From Campylobacter troglodytis (GTDB lineage: Bacteria > Campylobacterota > Campylobacteria > Campylobacterales > Campylobacteraceae), in NCBI RefSeq assembly GCF_006864425.1, contig NZ_QHLI01000018.1, positions 1-46,321 of the forward strand: a DNA stretch of 46,321 nucleotides. Reading direction: 5' to 3'. Of this stretch, positions 25,313 through 35,078 are shown one piece after another; position 1 is the stretch's first letter; every line of letters starts with the position of its first letter. The translations under genes were made by a program, and so were the position numbers. A model generated the notes under the pieces. The model did not search any database. It was not told where the DNA came from and was given only the letters and a program-made list of their open reading frames with translations.

Positions 25313-26470
25313 ATGAAAACAACTGTGTTTGAGTATCAAGAAGCTATGAAAGACATTAAAAGCGATCTTTTAGAAAGGGTTTTAAGTCAGCATAAGTCCT
25401 ATGAGAGCAAGGATTATGATGAAAAAGCTGTTAAAACTGTCTTACAAAAGGCTAAAACAAGCAGGCTTAATGTAGAGGATTTAAAGGCTTTGTTAAGCGA
25501 GGCGGCTGAGCCCTTTTTGGAGGAGCTAGCCTTGCTTGCCCTTGCAAAGACAAGAGAGCATTTTGGAAATGCCATAACTGTTTTTACCCCCTTGTATCTT
25601 AGTAATTTTTGCGAGAGTAAATGCACCTACTGTGGTTTTCAAAAGGGCAATGCCATCTTGCGTGCAAGATTAAGTGAGGATGAGATTGTAGCTGAGATGA
25701 AAGAAATTTCGGCTACTGGTTTGCAAGAGCTTTTGCTTTTAACAGGAGAGGGCAAAGAGCATGCTAGTGTGGAGTATATAGCAAGGGCTTGTGAGCTTGC
25801 AAAGGACTATTTTAAGGTGGTTGGCGTTGAGGTTTATGTGATGAATGTTGATGAATACGCACTCTTGCATAATGCAGGCTGTGATTTTGTAACCATATAT
25901 CAAGAAACCTACAATGTAGAAAAATACTCAAAAATTCACATCTTTGGGGAAAAAAGGGTCTTTCCCTACCGCTTCAACGGACAAGAAAGAGCCTTGCAAG
26001 CTGGTATGCGTGGGGTGGGTTTGGCTGCCTTGCTTGGCATAGATGATTTTAGAAAAGATGCCCTTGCTACCGCACTTCACGCTGCTTTTTTACAGCAAAA
26101 ATACCCTCACGCAGAAATTTCTTTGTCAGCTCCAAGGCTTCGTCCAATTTTAGGCAACCGCAAAATAAGCCCAAAGGATGTTACCGAGGCTAGATTATTA
26201 CAAGTTCTTTGTGCTTACAGGCTTTTTTTGCCCTTTGCAAATATCACCATATCCACGCGTGAGAGGGCACAGTTTAGGGACAATGTCATAAAATTAATGG
26301 CTACTAAGATCTCAGCCGGAGTTTCTGTTGGCATAGGAGAAAGATCAGGACAAAAAAAGGGCGATGATCAGTTTGAAATCTCTGATACTCGTTCTGTTGA
26401 TGAGGTGCTAAATGCCATCAAAGCAGCTAATTTACAAGCTGTGATGGGGGATCATCTTTATGTGGGCTAG
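25313..26470 (+). CDS. thiH: 2-iminoacetate synthase ThiH (thiamine biosynthesis)
   Basis: A 385-residue radical SAM enzyme that cleaves tyrosine to dehydroglycine (iminoacetate) and p-cresol for thiazole formation. The SAM [4Fe-4S] cluster motif is CESKCTYC (Cys100, 104, 107), with the downstream LLTGEGKEHASVEYI and the C-terminal domain ISAGVSVGIGERSG...FEISDTRSVDEV typical of ThiH. RBS AAAGGG lies upstream of the ATG. It should work with ThiG, which is 5 kb away on the opposite strand; no thiF, thiS or thiE is seen between them. Confidence 0.95.
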   Translation: MKTTVFEYQEAMKDIKSDLLERVLSQHKSYESKDYDEKAVKTVLQKAKTSRLNVEDLKALLSEAAEPFLEELALLALAKTREHFGNAITVFTPLYLSNFCESKCTYCGFQKGNAILRARLSEDEIVAEMKEISATGLQELLLLTGEGKEHASVEYIARACELAKDYFKVVGVEVYVMNVDEYALLHNAGCDFVTIYQETYNVEKYSKIHIFGEKRVFPYRFNGQERALQAGMRGVGLAALLGIDDFRKDALATALHAAFLQQKYPHAEISLSAPRLRPILGNRKISPKDVTEARLLQVLCAYRLFLPFANITISTRERAQFRDNVIKLMATKISAGVSVGIGERSGQKKGDDQFEISDTRSVDEVLNAIKAANLQAVMGDHLYVG

Positions 26471-27018
26471 GCTTTGTAGTTAGCTGAATTTAACAAGCTT
26501 TTAGCTGGACAGACTTTTAAAAGAGCTTGATTTTTAACAAGTTTTTAGTTAGTAAAGAGTTTGGTTTCCAAAAATAAGGCTTTTTAAAGCTTAATTTAAA
26601 TTCACTCAAAAACTCAGCCAAAGCTTGAATTTATTATTTAAACCGTGTGAATTTAAAAAGCTTAAATTCACATAACAATCAAGCTAGGTTTTAAGCTAAT
26701 TTATTCTTTATGCTTTAAAATATTCTTGTATCAAATTAAAGTGTATTGAGACCTATTAAATCAATTAGCTTAAATTTAAATTCACAGCTTTTTGAGCTTC
26801 AAGCTGAATTTTTTAAACTCATTTATGATTTAGCTTGATCTTAAATTCGCGCAAAAATTAAAGTTAAAGGCTTTGTTGTTAAAGTGTATTAAACTTTTTT
26901 ATATCAAGCCTTGCGAAGTAGTTTAAATTGCACTTTGTTATATCTCATAGAAACGAAATATCTCAAAATGCCGACATTTGTCATACAAAGCATTGCGAGT
27001 TATCTAAAAAATTAAAAA

Positions 27019-27108
27019 AGAGATGTTTTTGCTATGGCTACACCTTGCAACCCGTTGGGTCGCCTTTTTATAAAAAGGCTCAAAATGACAAAATGAGTAA
27101 AAATTCAC
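27019..27108 (+). repeat. Interspersed hairpin repeat (AGAGATGTTTTTGC ... CTCAAAATGACAAAATG)
   Basis: Contains the palindrome CGCCTTTTTATAAAAAGGC. The same unit occurs at 30930-31020, and a divergent form (CGCTTTCTTGCGAAAGC) occurs at 45503-45572 and 46211-46280. Confidence 0.65.
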
Positions 27109-27228
27109 ACGAAACCTTAAATTATTTGCTTAAAATTCACGCAAATTTCAAGCAAAACCGTGAATTTTTTGGCATTTGTTAAGAAAATTCAAGCAACTTC
27201 ACAATTTCACATAAATTCAAAAAATTTC

Positions 27229-27413
27229 ACGCAAAATTCAAAAAAGTGTTGAATTTTTGTCATATAAAGCGTTGCGAAATATCCACAAGGCTTTGTCATT
27301 CTGAGCCTACGAAGTAGGCGAAGAATCCATAAATTCAAGGCATTTTACCATAAAATTCGTGAATTCTTCGCTTTTGCAAGCAAAAGCTCAGAATGACGAA
27401 ATGGGTAAAAATT
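27229..27413 (+). repeat. 185-bp palindromic repeat, copy 1
   Basis: Two arms are inverted: TCATTCTGAGC...GAAGAATCC and a GATTCTTCGC...GCTCAGAATGA arm. It is repeated in direct orientation at 27516-27700 (offset 287 bp) with only a few differences. Confidence 0.8.
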
Positions 27414-27515
27414 TACGCAAATTCAAGTAAAATTCACGCAAAGCCTAAAAATTCACAAAAATCAAACAAAATTCAAACAACTTCAAAAACCCTTTGAATT
27501 CTTTGCCTAAATTTT

Positions 27516-27700
27516 ACGCAAAATTCAAAAAAGTGTTGAATTTTTGTCATATAAAGCGTTGCGAAATATCCACAAGGCTTTGTCATTCTGAGCCTACGAA
27601 GTAGGCGAAGAATCCATAAATTCAAGGCATTTTACTATAAAATTCGTGGATTCTTCGCTTTTGCAAGCAAAAGCTCAGAATGACGAAATGGGTAAAAATT
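27516..27700 (+). repeat. 185-bp palindromic repeat, copy 2
   Basis: Direct copy of 27229-27413. Single-base differences include ACCAT/ACTAT and GTGAATTC/GTGGATTC; the second restores better pairing with GAATCC of the left arm. Confidence 0.8.
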
Positions 27701-27828
27701 CACACAAAGGCGTGAATTTTTGTGGTTTTTGCATTTTTGCGAAAAAATGTAAAAAAATTCACGCAGTTTTAAAAAAGGCGTGAATTTTTTGTATAAAATT
27801 CAAGCAAATTCATAAATTCCGCAATTTC

Positions 27829-28083
27829 TCACTCAAAGAATTCAGCCTTTAATCTCCATTCGCCTGTTTTGTTGTTTGGCGTGGCGATTTTCTTTAAAAC
27901 CTTGACTATGTCGGTGTTGCCCTCGATTTTTAGGGGATATTTTAGCACATATTCCACAGCCTTGAAATGTATGTTATTCAAAGATGGCTTTGTGCCGTCC
28001 TTTTCAAAACTTTTCATTATTGCATAAATCAAAGTCTCGTAGCCATTTAATTCCAAAGGCTTGATTATGTCATTTTTTGCCAT
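27829..28083 (-). CDS. Small protein sharing the C-terminal motif of the upstream RM enzyme
   Basis: 84 residues (MAKNDIIKPLELNGYETLIYAIMKSF...). The start at 28083 is chosen because AAAGGA lies 6 nt upstream; the frame is open to 28098 but would overlap the preceding stop. The ending KKIATPNNKTGEWRLK closely resembles the ending KEIAVPNKETGEWRLK of the RM enzyme 11 bp upstream, so it looks like a duplicated C-terminal domain. It is co-transcribed with the RM enzyme. Function not recognised; a specificity or regulatory accessory is possible. Confidence 0.75.
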   Translation of the reverse strand: MAKNDIIKPLELNGYETLIYAIMKSFEKDGTKPSLNNIHFKAVEYVLKYPLKIEGNTDIVKVLKKIATPNNKTGEWRLKAEFFE

Positions 28084-28094
28084 CGCTTTTCCTT

Positions 28095-30515
28095 TCAAAT
28101 TCCATCAAACAAGCTTGGTTCTTTGGGCTTTAAACGCCACTCGCCTGTTTCTTTGTTTGGCACAGCAATTTCTTTCAAAATATCGCTAATTAGCTTTTTT
28201 TCGGGCGTTATGCCGTTTTTTAGCAAGGGGATTACTTCAAGGGTAATGTCATCAAGTGTAACTCGCCTATTTTGCCTTTCACACCCACGCAAAAAGGACA
28301 GCACAAAATATCTTGTCCGTGTTTTTATATCTATCAAATGGCTTTTGAATTTCTCACCCTTTTTTATGTGGTATTTTCCGCTTGTTTTGTCTAAATCGAA
28401 ATTTTCATTGATAAGTGGCGTTAAATCATTATACATTTTGCCTAATTCGTGGTAAAAACCAAGTTCCAAGCCACGAATTTGCAAATCCGCATAAATCTCT
28501 TCCAAAGTCGCCCCATTATCTCTAGCTATCAATGCTTCTATATTATTTAGCACCAAAGCCAAAGTGTCGCCGACTTTTTCCTTTATGAGTGCTTTTGGGT
28601 TGCGAACCTTGCGAAAATATAAAATCAACTGCCCAGCTAAAATGCGTTGTTTGTGCTGTCGTTTGATAAAGCTTGTTTGTCCGTTGTCTTGCCTAATGCT
28701 TACGACATACTCAAAGCCCGCATTTTCAGCCGCATCTACTAAAATTTGCCATAGCTGTGGGTCTTGGTGCTGAAAGACAAAGGCTAGCCAGCGGTTGAAT
28801 TTCAAAACACGATACATTTCATTTAAGGATTTTTTCATTAAAATAATGTATTCATCTCGTGATTTTTCTAAACTTCCCTTTTCAATACACTCTTTTTCCC
28901 TTAAATCATCATCCACACTAAAATCAAGCCAAGCATTCCACAAGGTGCTTAAATCCAAATACGCTATTTTATTGCTATAAGGCGGGTCGGTGTAGATAAA
29001 ATCCACGCTTTCATTTTCGATTTCCTTTAAATTCGTAGCGTCTGCTTGAAAGATTTTTTCCCCATTTATCTTGTCTAAAATGGAGTCTGTTTTGCTTAAA
29101 TCCTGCCTTTGAGAAAGCATAGCACCACTAAAATCCTTTATAGTTCGTTCTAGCGGTGCAAAATAAGCGTTGTAAAAATGCGGTGAATTTTCTTGTATGC
29201 GTTTGCTTTTTATGACATATTCTACCTTATTTTTAAATGTCTTTGCAGTGTCTAATATGGTCGGTTCTTTTGCCACTCTATATCTAAAATGCCTAAACGC
29301 CGCAGAATCTCCGCCGCCCGTTTTTGATTTGTGAAAGGTAAGGTTTAAGGACTTAACCGCATTGTGAAAAGCCAAAAGCAAAGAATATCTTAAATTCCTT
29401 TTAAATAGCCTTGCTTCCTTTGTCCCACTTGGTGTGGTGTGTTTGAAAATGAGCTTGCGAAGTAGGGCGAGTTCGGCTAATTGCAAGGGCGAAAAAAGCC
29501 CCAAAACACTTGGCACATCGCTACCCTTTGGCAAAAGCTCATCTTTGGGTATCCATAGAATTTCATCTTGTTTTTTAGCGGTTGCACTCTCGCCAAATTC
29601 CTCATCGATGGCGTTTTTATAATACTTTGCGTTTTTTAAAAGTGCCTTTGCCTCTTTTTCATTTTTGGGACGCAAGGCGTTAAATTCAGCTAAAATCTGC
29701 TCGCTTAAATCCCACAAATCCCCTAAATTCACCTTTGCCGTGAGTGCTTTTACCATAAAAATCGAAAGCGGATTTAAATCCGTGTGAATGCCAAGCCTGC
29801 CGTTCATCATAGCCTCAATAGCCGTAACCCCGCTACCTCCGAAGCTATCAAGCACCACATCGCCTTCATTTGTAAATGCTTTGATATTTTGAGCGACTAT
29901 GTCCCAGCTTTGCTTGGTAAAATAAGGCATAGTGCCAAAATATCTGTTTGCAATTTGCTTTCTAGGCTTTAAAATCGCCTTTGGAATTTCGCGTGAAAGA
30001 TACCATTCATCGCTTTGCTTTGGCGTTGTGGGCTGAATTTTAGGCTTTTTTGAAGTAAAAAATTCTTGCAAATGCTTGAATTTAGCGTTTAAATCCTTTT
30101 CAATGTCTATTTGAAGCACTATTTCTCCACTGCCAAACCTATAAATGATGAATTCCTTGCCGTTGCAAAGGGCGAAAAATTCGCACTCAAAGCCTAGTGC
30201 GTAGCTTTGGGCTTGCTTGTAATGCTTGCTGTCCTTGTGGATTTTCTCGCTTGGAGCTTTGGCATCAAGTATGCAAAACTCTTTTTGTTCGCGATAAAGC
30301 ACATAATCAGGTATCAAATTCACGGGGTTTTGGGGGTGTGTGCCAAATTGAATGTCCGTTTTTCTGCCCTCAGCGAGCGTCATTTCAAAAGCTTGGGGCT
30401 TTTTGGGGTTTTTTAAAACAAAGCCCAAAGCCTTTAAAATAGGGTCGATTATCGACTGACACACGGAAATTTCGTTAAGCGTTTCAAGCAAGGAAAAATC
30501 AAAATTGTTAAGCAT
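28095..30515 (-). CDS. Single-chain restriction-modification enzyme (PD-(D/E)XK nuclease + DNA methyltransferase)
   Basis: 806 residues. The N-terminal part is an HsdR_N-like PD-(D/E)XK nuclease: Pro69-Asp70 (LIPDYVLY), Asp84-Ala-Lys86 (ILDAKAP) and a following QAQSYALG (QxxxY-like). The methyltransferase follows, with SAM motif I DSFGGSG (residues 223-229) and catalytic motif IV TDPPY (509-513), the order of gamma/beta-type amino-methyltransferases. The two motifs are unusually far apart. The C-terminus (about 640-806) has two helical repeats, probably specificity. It may cleave and methylate by itself, like type IIG enzymes, or with the small downstream protein. A TATAAT-like -10 is at about 30540-30545 and AAAGG precedes the ATG. 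Recognition sequence unknown. Confidence 0.82.
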   Translation of the reverse strand: MLNNFDFSLLETLNEISVCQSIIDPILKALGFVLKNPKKPQAFEMTLAEGRKTDIQFGTHPQNPVNLIPDYVLYREQKEFCILDAKAPSEKIHKDSKHYKQAQSYALGFECEFFALCNGKEFIIYRFGSGEIVLQIDIEKDLNAKFKHLQEFFTSKKPKIQPTTPKQSDEWYLSREIPKAILKPRKQIANRYFGTMPYFTKQSWDIVAQNIKAFTNEGDVVLDSFGGSGVTAIEAMMNGRLGIHTDLNPLSIFMVKALTAKVNLGDLWDLSEQILAEFNALRPKNEKEAKALLKNAKYYKNAIDEEFGESATAKKQDEILWIPKDELLPKGSDVPSVLGLFSPLQLAELALLRKLIFKHTTPSGTKEARLFKRNLRYSLLLAFHNAVKSLNLTFHKSKTGGGDSAAFRHFRYRVAKEPTILDTAKTFKNKVEYVIKSKRIQENSPHFYNAYFAPLERTIKDFSGAMLSQRQDLSKTDSILDKINGEKIFQADATNLKEIENESVDFIYTDPPYSNKIAYLDLSTLWNAWLDFSVDDDLREKECIEKGSLEKSRDEYIILMKKSLNEMYRVLKFNRWLAFVFQHQDPQLWQILVDAAENAGFEYVVSIRQDNGQTSFIKRQHKQRILAGQLILYFRKVRNPKALIKEKVGDTLALVLNNIEALIARDNGATLEEIYADLQIRGLELGFYHELGKMYNDLTPLINENFDLDKTSGKYHIKKGEKFKSHLIDIKTRTRYFVLSFLRGCERQNRRVTLDDITLEVIPLLKNGITPEKKLISDILKEIAVPNKETGEWRLKPKEPSLFDGI

Positions 30516-31413
30516 TGTTTAGCCTTTTTGTAAAAAGACATTATAATAAATTCAAGCAAATTTAAAGCTAAATTCAAAGAATTTGCACTTTTAAAAGCTT
30601 TTTAAATGGCTTTTAAAAAATTAAAAGCTTTGAATTTAGACTTTAAGTTAAACTGTGAATTTTAGCTTTACAAAAGGCATTTTAAAGGCTTTATAAAGGA
30701 ATTTAAATTTGATTCTTTATCATAATAAGTGCATACAATTATTTCTCACCAAGCTTTGCAAAATAGCTTAAATAAATTTTTGTTGCACTAAGCATTGCGA
30801 GTTATCTTAAAACCTTTGTCGGACAAAGCGTTGCGAAGTATCCACAAGGCTTTGTCATTCTGAGCTTAGACAAGAGAATACTTTCAAAACATAAAAGATA
30901 TTTCGGCTAAGCCTCAATATGACAAATTTAGAGATGTTTTTGCTTCGGCTTTCGCCTTGCAACTCATTGGGTCGCCTTTTTATAAAAAAGCTCAAAATGA
31001 CAAAATGGGTAAAAATTCACGAAAATTCGTAACTTCTTTGCTTAAAATTCACACAAATTCAAGTAAGGCTGTGAATTTTTTGGCATTTTTTAAAAAAATT
31101 CACACAAATTTTAAACACCCCAACGCAAATTCAAACAAAATTCACACAAACATTTCACAAAACCGTCTTTTGTCTCATAAGCTTTGAAAAATAGCTTAAA
31201 TAAATCTTTGTAACACTAATCATTGCGAGTTGTCTCAAAAACTTTGTCATACAAAGCGTGTGCTAGTATCTCAAAATGCCGACATTTATAATATTAATCA
31301 TTGCAAGTTGTCTTAAAAATTAAAAAGAGATTTTTTGATTTGAATCTGTCTTGTAAGACACTTGATAGCCTTGTTTGCAAAGGATTCAAAGTGGCAAACT
31401 TTTTAAAATAGCC
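30516..31413. other. Repeat-rich spacer between the RM enzyme and thiG
   Basis: No gene is seen. It holds the promoter of the RM gene (ATTATA at 30540), scattered GTCAT...AAAGCATTGCGAG units (about 30781-30860 and 31200-31260) and a copy of the 27019 hairpin at 30930-31020. Confidence 0.65.
30930..31020 (+). repeat. Interspersed hairpin repeat, copy of 27019-27108
   Basis: AGAGATGTTTTTGC ... GGGTCGCC, TTTTTATAAAAA, CTCAAAATGACAAAATG, followed like the first copy by AAAAATTCAC. Confidence 0.65.
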
Positions 31414-32175
31414 TTAATCCCTTAAAAAGCCAGTTAATGGCGAGGAAGCATTGGCAAATTCAGCCTGAGGGGCAAGTTTGGCTAAAAATGCTGTTCGTCC
31501 TGCCTCAACGGCTAGTTTAAAAGCCCTTGCCATAGTCGTTATGTCGCCAGCGTTTGCAATGGCTGTGTTTATCATCACGGCAGCTACTCCCATTTGCATA
31601 GCCTCACAAGCTTGTGCTGGTGTGCCAAGTCCTGCATCTACAATGATGGGTAAGTTGATCTCATCAAGCAAAATTTGTATAAACTCCCTTGTTTGTAAGC
31701 CCTTGTTACTACCTATGGGTGCGCCAAGGGGCATAATCGCAGCTGCTCCTGCATCACGCATAGCCCTAGCTGCGTAAAGATCAGGATACATATAGGGTAG
31801 GGGGGTAAAGCCTTCTTTGGCAAGTAGCTCGACAGCCTTTATCGTCTCAAAGTTGTCTGGCAGTAGGTATTTGCTGTCTCTTATGACTTCGATCTTGATT
31901 AAATCGCTCTTGCAAAGCTCTCTTGCAAGACGGGCTATACGCAAGGCTTCCTCTGCGTTTCTCGCTCCGCTTGTATTTGGCAAAAGGGTGATATTTTTAG
32001 GGATAAAATCAAGTATATTCTCTAAGCCTCCTAAATTTACGCGGCGCAAAGCAAGGGTGATAATCTCAGCCCCTGCTTGTTCTATGGCTGCTTTGATTAA
32101 ATCAAGACTAAATTTGCCAGAACCCAAGATAAAGCGCGAGTGAAATTCGTATTTTCCAAGTTTAAGTAAGTGCAT
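31414..32175 (-). CDS. thiG: Thiazole synthase ThiG (thiamine biosynthesis)
   Basis: A 253-residue TIM-barrel enzyme that condenses deoxyxylulose phosphate, ThiS thiocarboxylate and iminoacetate into the thiazole phosphate. The Schiff-base lysine is Lys94 in DLIKIEVI. Other family blocks are [53 protein letters not shown] and [18 protein letters not shown]; the C-terminus is normal. It stands alone on the minus strand, apart from thiH. In C. jejuni, from memory, thiF-thiG-thiH-thiE are adjacent. Confidence 0.95.
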   Translation of the reverse strand: MHLLKLGKYEFHSRFILGSGKFSLDLIKAAIEQAGAEIITLALRRVNLGGLENILDFIPKNITLLPNTSGARNAEEALRIARLARELCKSDLIKIEVIRDSKYLLPDNFETIKAVELLAKEGFTPLPYMYPDLYAARAMRDAGAAAIMPLGAPIGSNKGLQTREFIQILLDEINLPIIVDAGLGTPAQACEAMQMGVAAVMINTAIANAGDITTMARAFKLAVEAGRTAFLAKLAPQAEFANASSPLTGFLRD

Positions 32176-32554
32176 AATATACCTTTAAATTTAGGGCTTA
32201 TTATAGCCTTTTAAAGCTAAGATCACAAGAAGAGCGGATAAGGTGTGGCTTTAAATGAACTTTGTAAGCTATGGGAAGGGCTGTGTTTGTTTTCATTGGC
32301 ATTAAAAGTTTATTGAATTTGCCTAAAAGATTAAAAGGCATTTTTGATTTTAAATTCTAACATGTGTTTTTGAATTTTTAAGTTCTTAGTTTTGTGTCTT
32401 TAAAAAATTCAAAATCGCAGTTTGTATAAGGTGAGTGTTTGACGAAAACAAGCAGTTTTTGCAAATACAATTTTACTCTTTTCATAAAAGTATTGTTTTT
32501 ACGCTCTTTTTTGGCAAAGAGGCTCAAAAATTCACGCAAAAGCGTGAATTTTTT
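32176..32554. other. Spacer upstream of thiG
   Basis: AT-rich DNA with AAATTCA-type motifs, including CAAAAATTCACGCAAAAGCG and GTGAATTTTTT into which the neighbouring IS is inserted. No gene or RNA is recognised. Confidence 0.5.
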
Positions 32555-33348
32555 GGCTCAAGATACTTTAATTTGATACAATATCATTTTAAAGTATGGA
32601 TAGCAAAATGAAAAACAAGTATATGATTCGCTCCCGAATTGTCTCAAAAGAAATTTAAGGAATTTTGAAGTATGTTTTTGTTTCGTGCTACGCACTCGCA
32701 ACTTTTCAAGAAGCCTTGATTTAGAGGCGAAAAAACGCTCAAATTTGCAACATTTCTCGTCCTTGTGTGAATAGAATTTTACGAGAAATTCGCATTTTAA
32801 TAGCCAAAGAGTGTGAAAAAATCTCAGCGGTGAAATCGAAGAGGGTGAGAGCTACTTTGGTGCAAAGCGTGTTCGTGGAAAGCGTGGGTGTGGGGCTGGT
32901 AAAAAGACACCTATGCTTTTACTTCGTTAAGCCTCTTGTAACTTTGTGATAAGGGATGCTAAAGTGAAATGGCTGTGTTTATACGCTCAAACCCTTGCTC
33001 TGCCAAAGAGCTACTAGCTATCATAATGGACTTTGCAGAGCTTAACGAGTGCGAGATTTACAGCGACAGCTGGAAGGCTTATGATGGCTTGGTGGATTTG
33101 TGTGCAAAGGCTCATTATAGGGTAAAGCACGCCAAATTCGAGTTTGCAAACGGACGAAATCATATTAACGGAATAGAGAACTTTTGGGGCTTTGCTAAGT
33201 TTAGACTTGCTAAATTTCGTGGAATAAAAAAAGAAAATTTTGTCCTTCATTTAAAGGAAACAGAATTAAGACAAAAAATTTAGGACAAAATTCTCATCAA
33301 AATTTATTAAAGTTGATAAGAAAAAATCCTATTAAAGTATCTTGAGCC
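32555..33348 (+). mobile_element. IS1595-type insertion sequence with 8-bp target duplication
   Basis: A 794-bp element. The 18-bp terminal inverted repeats GGCTCAAGATACTTTAAT (32555-32572) and its complement (33331-33348) are perfect. Both ends are flanked by AATTTTTT (32547-32554 and 33349-33356), an 8-bp direct repeat as expected for IS1595. The target is a GTGAATTTTTT site, the motif that is so common in this genome. The transposase inside is broken. Confidence 0.9.
32593..33283 (+). pseudogene. IS1595-family transposase, frameshifted
   Basis: Fragments lie in different frames. The N-terminus MDSKMKNKYMIRSR begins near 32596 and stops early. The middle ESYFGAKRVRGKRGCGAGKKT (about 32850-32910) is the conserved ISXO2-like core. 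The C-terminus at 32969-33283 holds the DDE-domain pieces IYSDSWKAYDGLV and HINGIENFWGFAKFRLAKF. A TTTCGTGCTACGCACTCGCAAC repeat near 32680-32705 appears to be inserted. The same family as the element at 14580-15400, but with different terminal repeats. Confidence 0.82.
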
Positions 33349-33449
33349 AATTTTTTATATTTTTAAGCTGTGAAACTTCCTTGCTAAAATGTTTAGTGTC
33401 TTTTAGAATGACAAAGATTTCATCTTAAATCAACACAAAAGCACAACTT

Positions 33450-34520
33450 TCACAAAGCCTCGCAAATTAGCTCACTCATCCTTACGCAGCCTACCTGCTC
33501 GCAACCCTCGCTCATAAGATCTGCGGTGCGCTGTCCTTTGTCTAACACTGAATTTATAGCAGATCTAACGGCATTTGCCTCATTTATCAGCCCTAAACTT
33601 AACTCCAAAAGCATAGCAAGGCTTAAAATAGCACCTATGGGATTTGCTAGATCCTTACCCGCTATATCAGGTGCTGAGCCGTGAATTGGCTCGTAAAGTC
33701 CAAATTTATCCCCTCTTAATGAAGCAGAGGGTAGTACGCCCAAGGAGCCCGTTAAAACACTTGCCTCATCGCTTAAAATATCACCGAACATATTTTCAGT
33801 AAGTATGACATCAAATTGCGAGGGGTTTTTGCAAAGCTGCATAGCCGCATTATCAACAAGCATAAACTCATAACGCACGGCAGGATACGCTTTTGCCACA
33901 CTTTGCACCACCTCACGCCAAAGGCGACTTGATTCTAAAACATTTGCCTTATCCACGCATACAAGATGCTTTTTTCTAGCATTTGCAAGCTTAAAGGCTA
34001 GGCGAGAAATTTGAGTGATCTGTGAGGTGCTATAAACCAAGAGATCTTGTGCATTTGTCTCTCCATTTTGCTCGAAACGCTCGTGTTTTCCAAAATAAAT
34101 CCCTCCAATTAGCTCTCTTACCATCACAAAGTCAATGCCCTTGCTTAAAATCTCAGCCTTTAAGGGACTTGAATTTGCAAGCTGAGGAAAAAGCGTTGCG
34201 GGGCGTAAATTCGCAAAAAGTCCAAGTTCTTTTCTTAAACGCAAAAGCCCTGCTTCTGGGCGTTTGTGAGGAGGCTCTTTGTCCCATTTTGCTCCGCCTA
34301 TGGCTCCAAAAAGCACAGCATCGCTATTTTTGCAAACGCTCAAGGTCTCATCTGGCAAAGGCTCGCCCACAGCATCAAGGGCTGCACCTCCCATTAAAAC
34401 TTCCTTACACTCAAATTCGTGGGAGAATTTTTGCTCTATTTTTCGTAGCACTCGCAAAGTCGCATCGATGATTTCAAGCCCTATGCCATCGCCTTTGATA
34501 ACGGCTAGCCTCGCTTTCAT
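33450..34520 (-). CDS. leuB: 3-isopropylmalate dehydrogenase LeuB
   Basis: A 356-residue NAD-dependent enzyme that oxidises and decarboxylates 3-isopropylmalate in leucine synthesis. Diagnostic blocks are IKGDGIGLE, the substrate-arginine regions [15 protein letters not shown] and [50 protein letters not shown] and the NAD loop [18 protein letters not shown]. Full length. Its ATG overlaps the leuD stop by 4 nt (ATGA), so translation is coupled. Confidence 0.96.
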   Translation of the reverse strand: MKARLAVIKGDGIGLEIIDATLRVLRKIEQKFSHEFECKEVLMGGAALDAVGEPLPDETLSVCKNSDAVLFGAIGGAKWDKEPPHKRPEAGLLRLRKELGLFANLRPATLFPQLANSSPLKAEILSKGIDFVMVRELIGGIYFGKHERFEQNGETNAQDLLVYSTSQITQISRLAFKLANARKKHLVCVDKANVLESSRLWREVVQSVAKAYPAVRYEFMLVDNAAMQLCKNPSQFDVILTENMFGDILSDEASVLTGSLGVLPSASLRGDKFGLYEPIHGSAPDIAGKDLANPIGAILSLAMLLELSLGLINEANAVRSAINSVLDKGQRTADLMSEGCEQVGCVRMSELICEAL

Positions 34521-35011
34521 TTAGCTTCCTTTTTGGCTATATAGTTGATGTAGCCTCCATCATTGATAATCTCTTGTATAAAAGGCGGAAAGGGCTGGGT
34601 TTTAAAGCTTTTTTTCGTGCTTAAATTTGTAATCTCGCCCTTATCAAAGTCGATCTCTACCTCATCTCCTGCATTGATATTTTCAGCTATTTCCTCGCTT
34701 TCAATGATGGCAAGTCCTATATTAATGGCATTGCGATAAAAAATGCGAGCAAAACTCTTGGCTATAATGCACTCAATCCCACTTGCCTTAATGGCTATGG
34801 GAGCGTGTTCTCTACTAGATCCGCAGCCAAAATTCCACCCACCGACCATTATGTCGCCTTGTTTTACCTTTTGAGTAAAGTCCTTGTCAATGTCTTCCAT
34901 ACAATGACTGGCTAATTCTTTGTTATCTGTGGTGTTTAAATACCTTGCAGGTATGATGACATCGGTGTCGACATTGTCTGGGTATTTGTGTGTAAAGCCT
35001 TTGATTCGCAT
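34517..35011 (-). CDS. leuD: 3-isopropylmalate dehydratase small subunit LeuD
   Basis: 164 residues, the swivelling small subunit of isopropylmalate isomerase, which needs LeuC for the iron-sulfur active site. Visible motifs: [16 protein letters not shown] near the N-terminus, [16 protein letters not shown] (substrate-binding loop), [19 protein letters not shown]. It is first in the leuD-leuB operon; RBS AAAAGGAAAC precedes the ATG. leuC and leuA are not in the window. Confidence 0.95.
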   Translation of the reverse strand: MRIKGFTHKYPDNVDTDVIIPARYLNTTDNKELASHCMEDIDKDFTQKVKQGDIMVGGWNFGCGSSREHAPIAIKASGIECIIAKSFARIFYRNAINIGLAIIESEEIAENINAGDEVEIDFDKGEITNLSTKKSFKTQPFPPFIQEIINDGGYINYIAKKEAK

Positions 35012-35078
35012 TTTTGTTTCCTTTTCGTTTTTTGTGTTTTTGCTTATGAATTTTAGCGTTTCTTTGTGCCAAATTCAC

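Larger units (their letters stand above)
26471..27828. other. 1.36-kb gene-free, repeat-rich spacer
   Basis: No credible gene. It contains AAATTCA/TGAATTT at about twenty sites in 27061-27800, two copies of a 185-bp hairpin repeat, and a TCGCCTTTTTATAAAAAGGC-type hairpin. A frame of 84 codons at 26928-27182 is built from these repeats and is not a gene. Confidence 0.7.

Noticed and set aside
26928-27182. 84-codon open frame in the spacer after thiH
   Set aside because: It runs through interspersed repeats and AAATTCA spacer, starts TTG without an RBS, and has no protein-like pattern.
27229-27700. Possible CRISPR array
   Set aside because: Only two repeat units of 185 bp with internal palindromes, no short regular repeats or spacers, and no cas genes nearby.
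32767-32949. 60-codon frame MNRILREIRILIAKECEKIS...
   Set aside because: It is a shifted frame across the IS1595 transposase remnant; the true product of this stretch is in another frame (RVRGKRGCGAGKKT).
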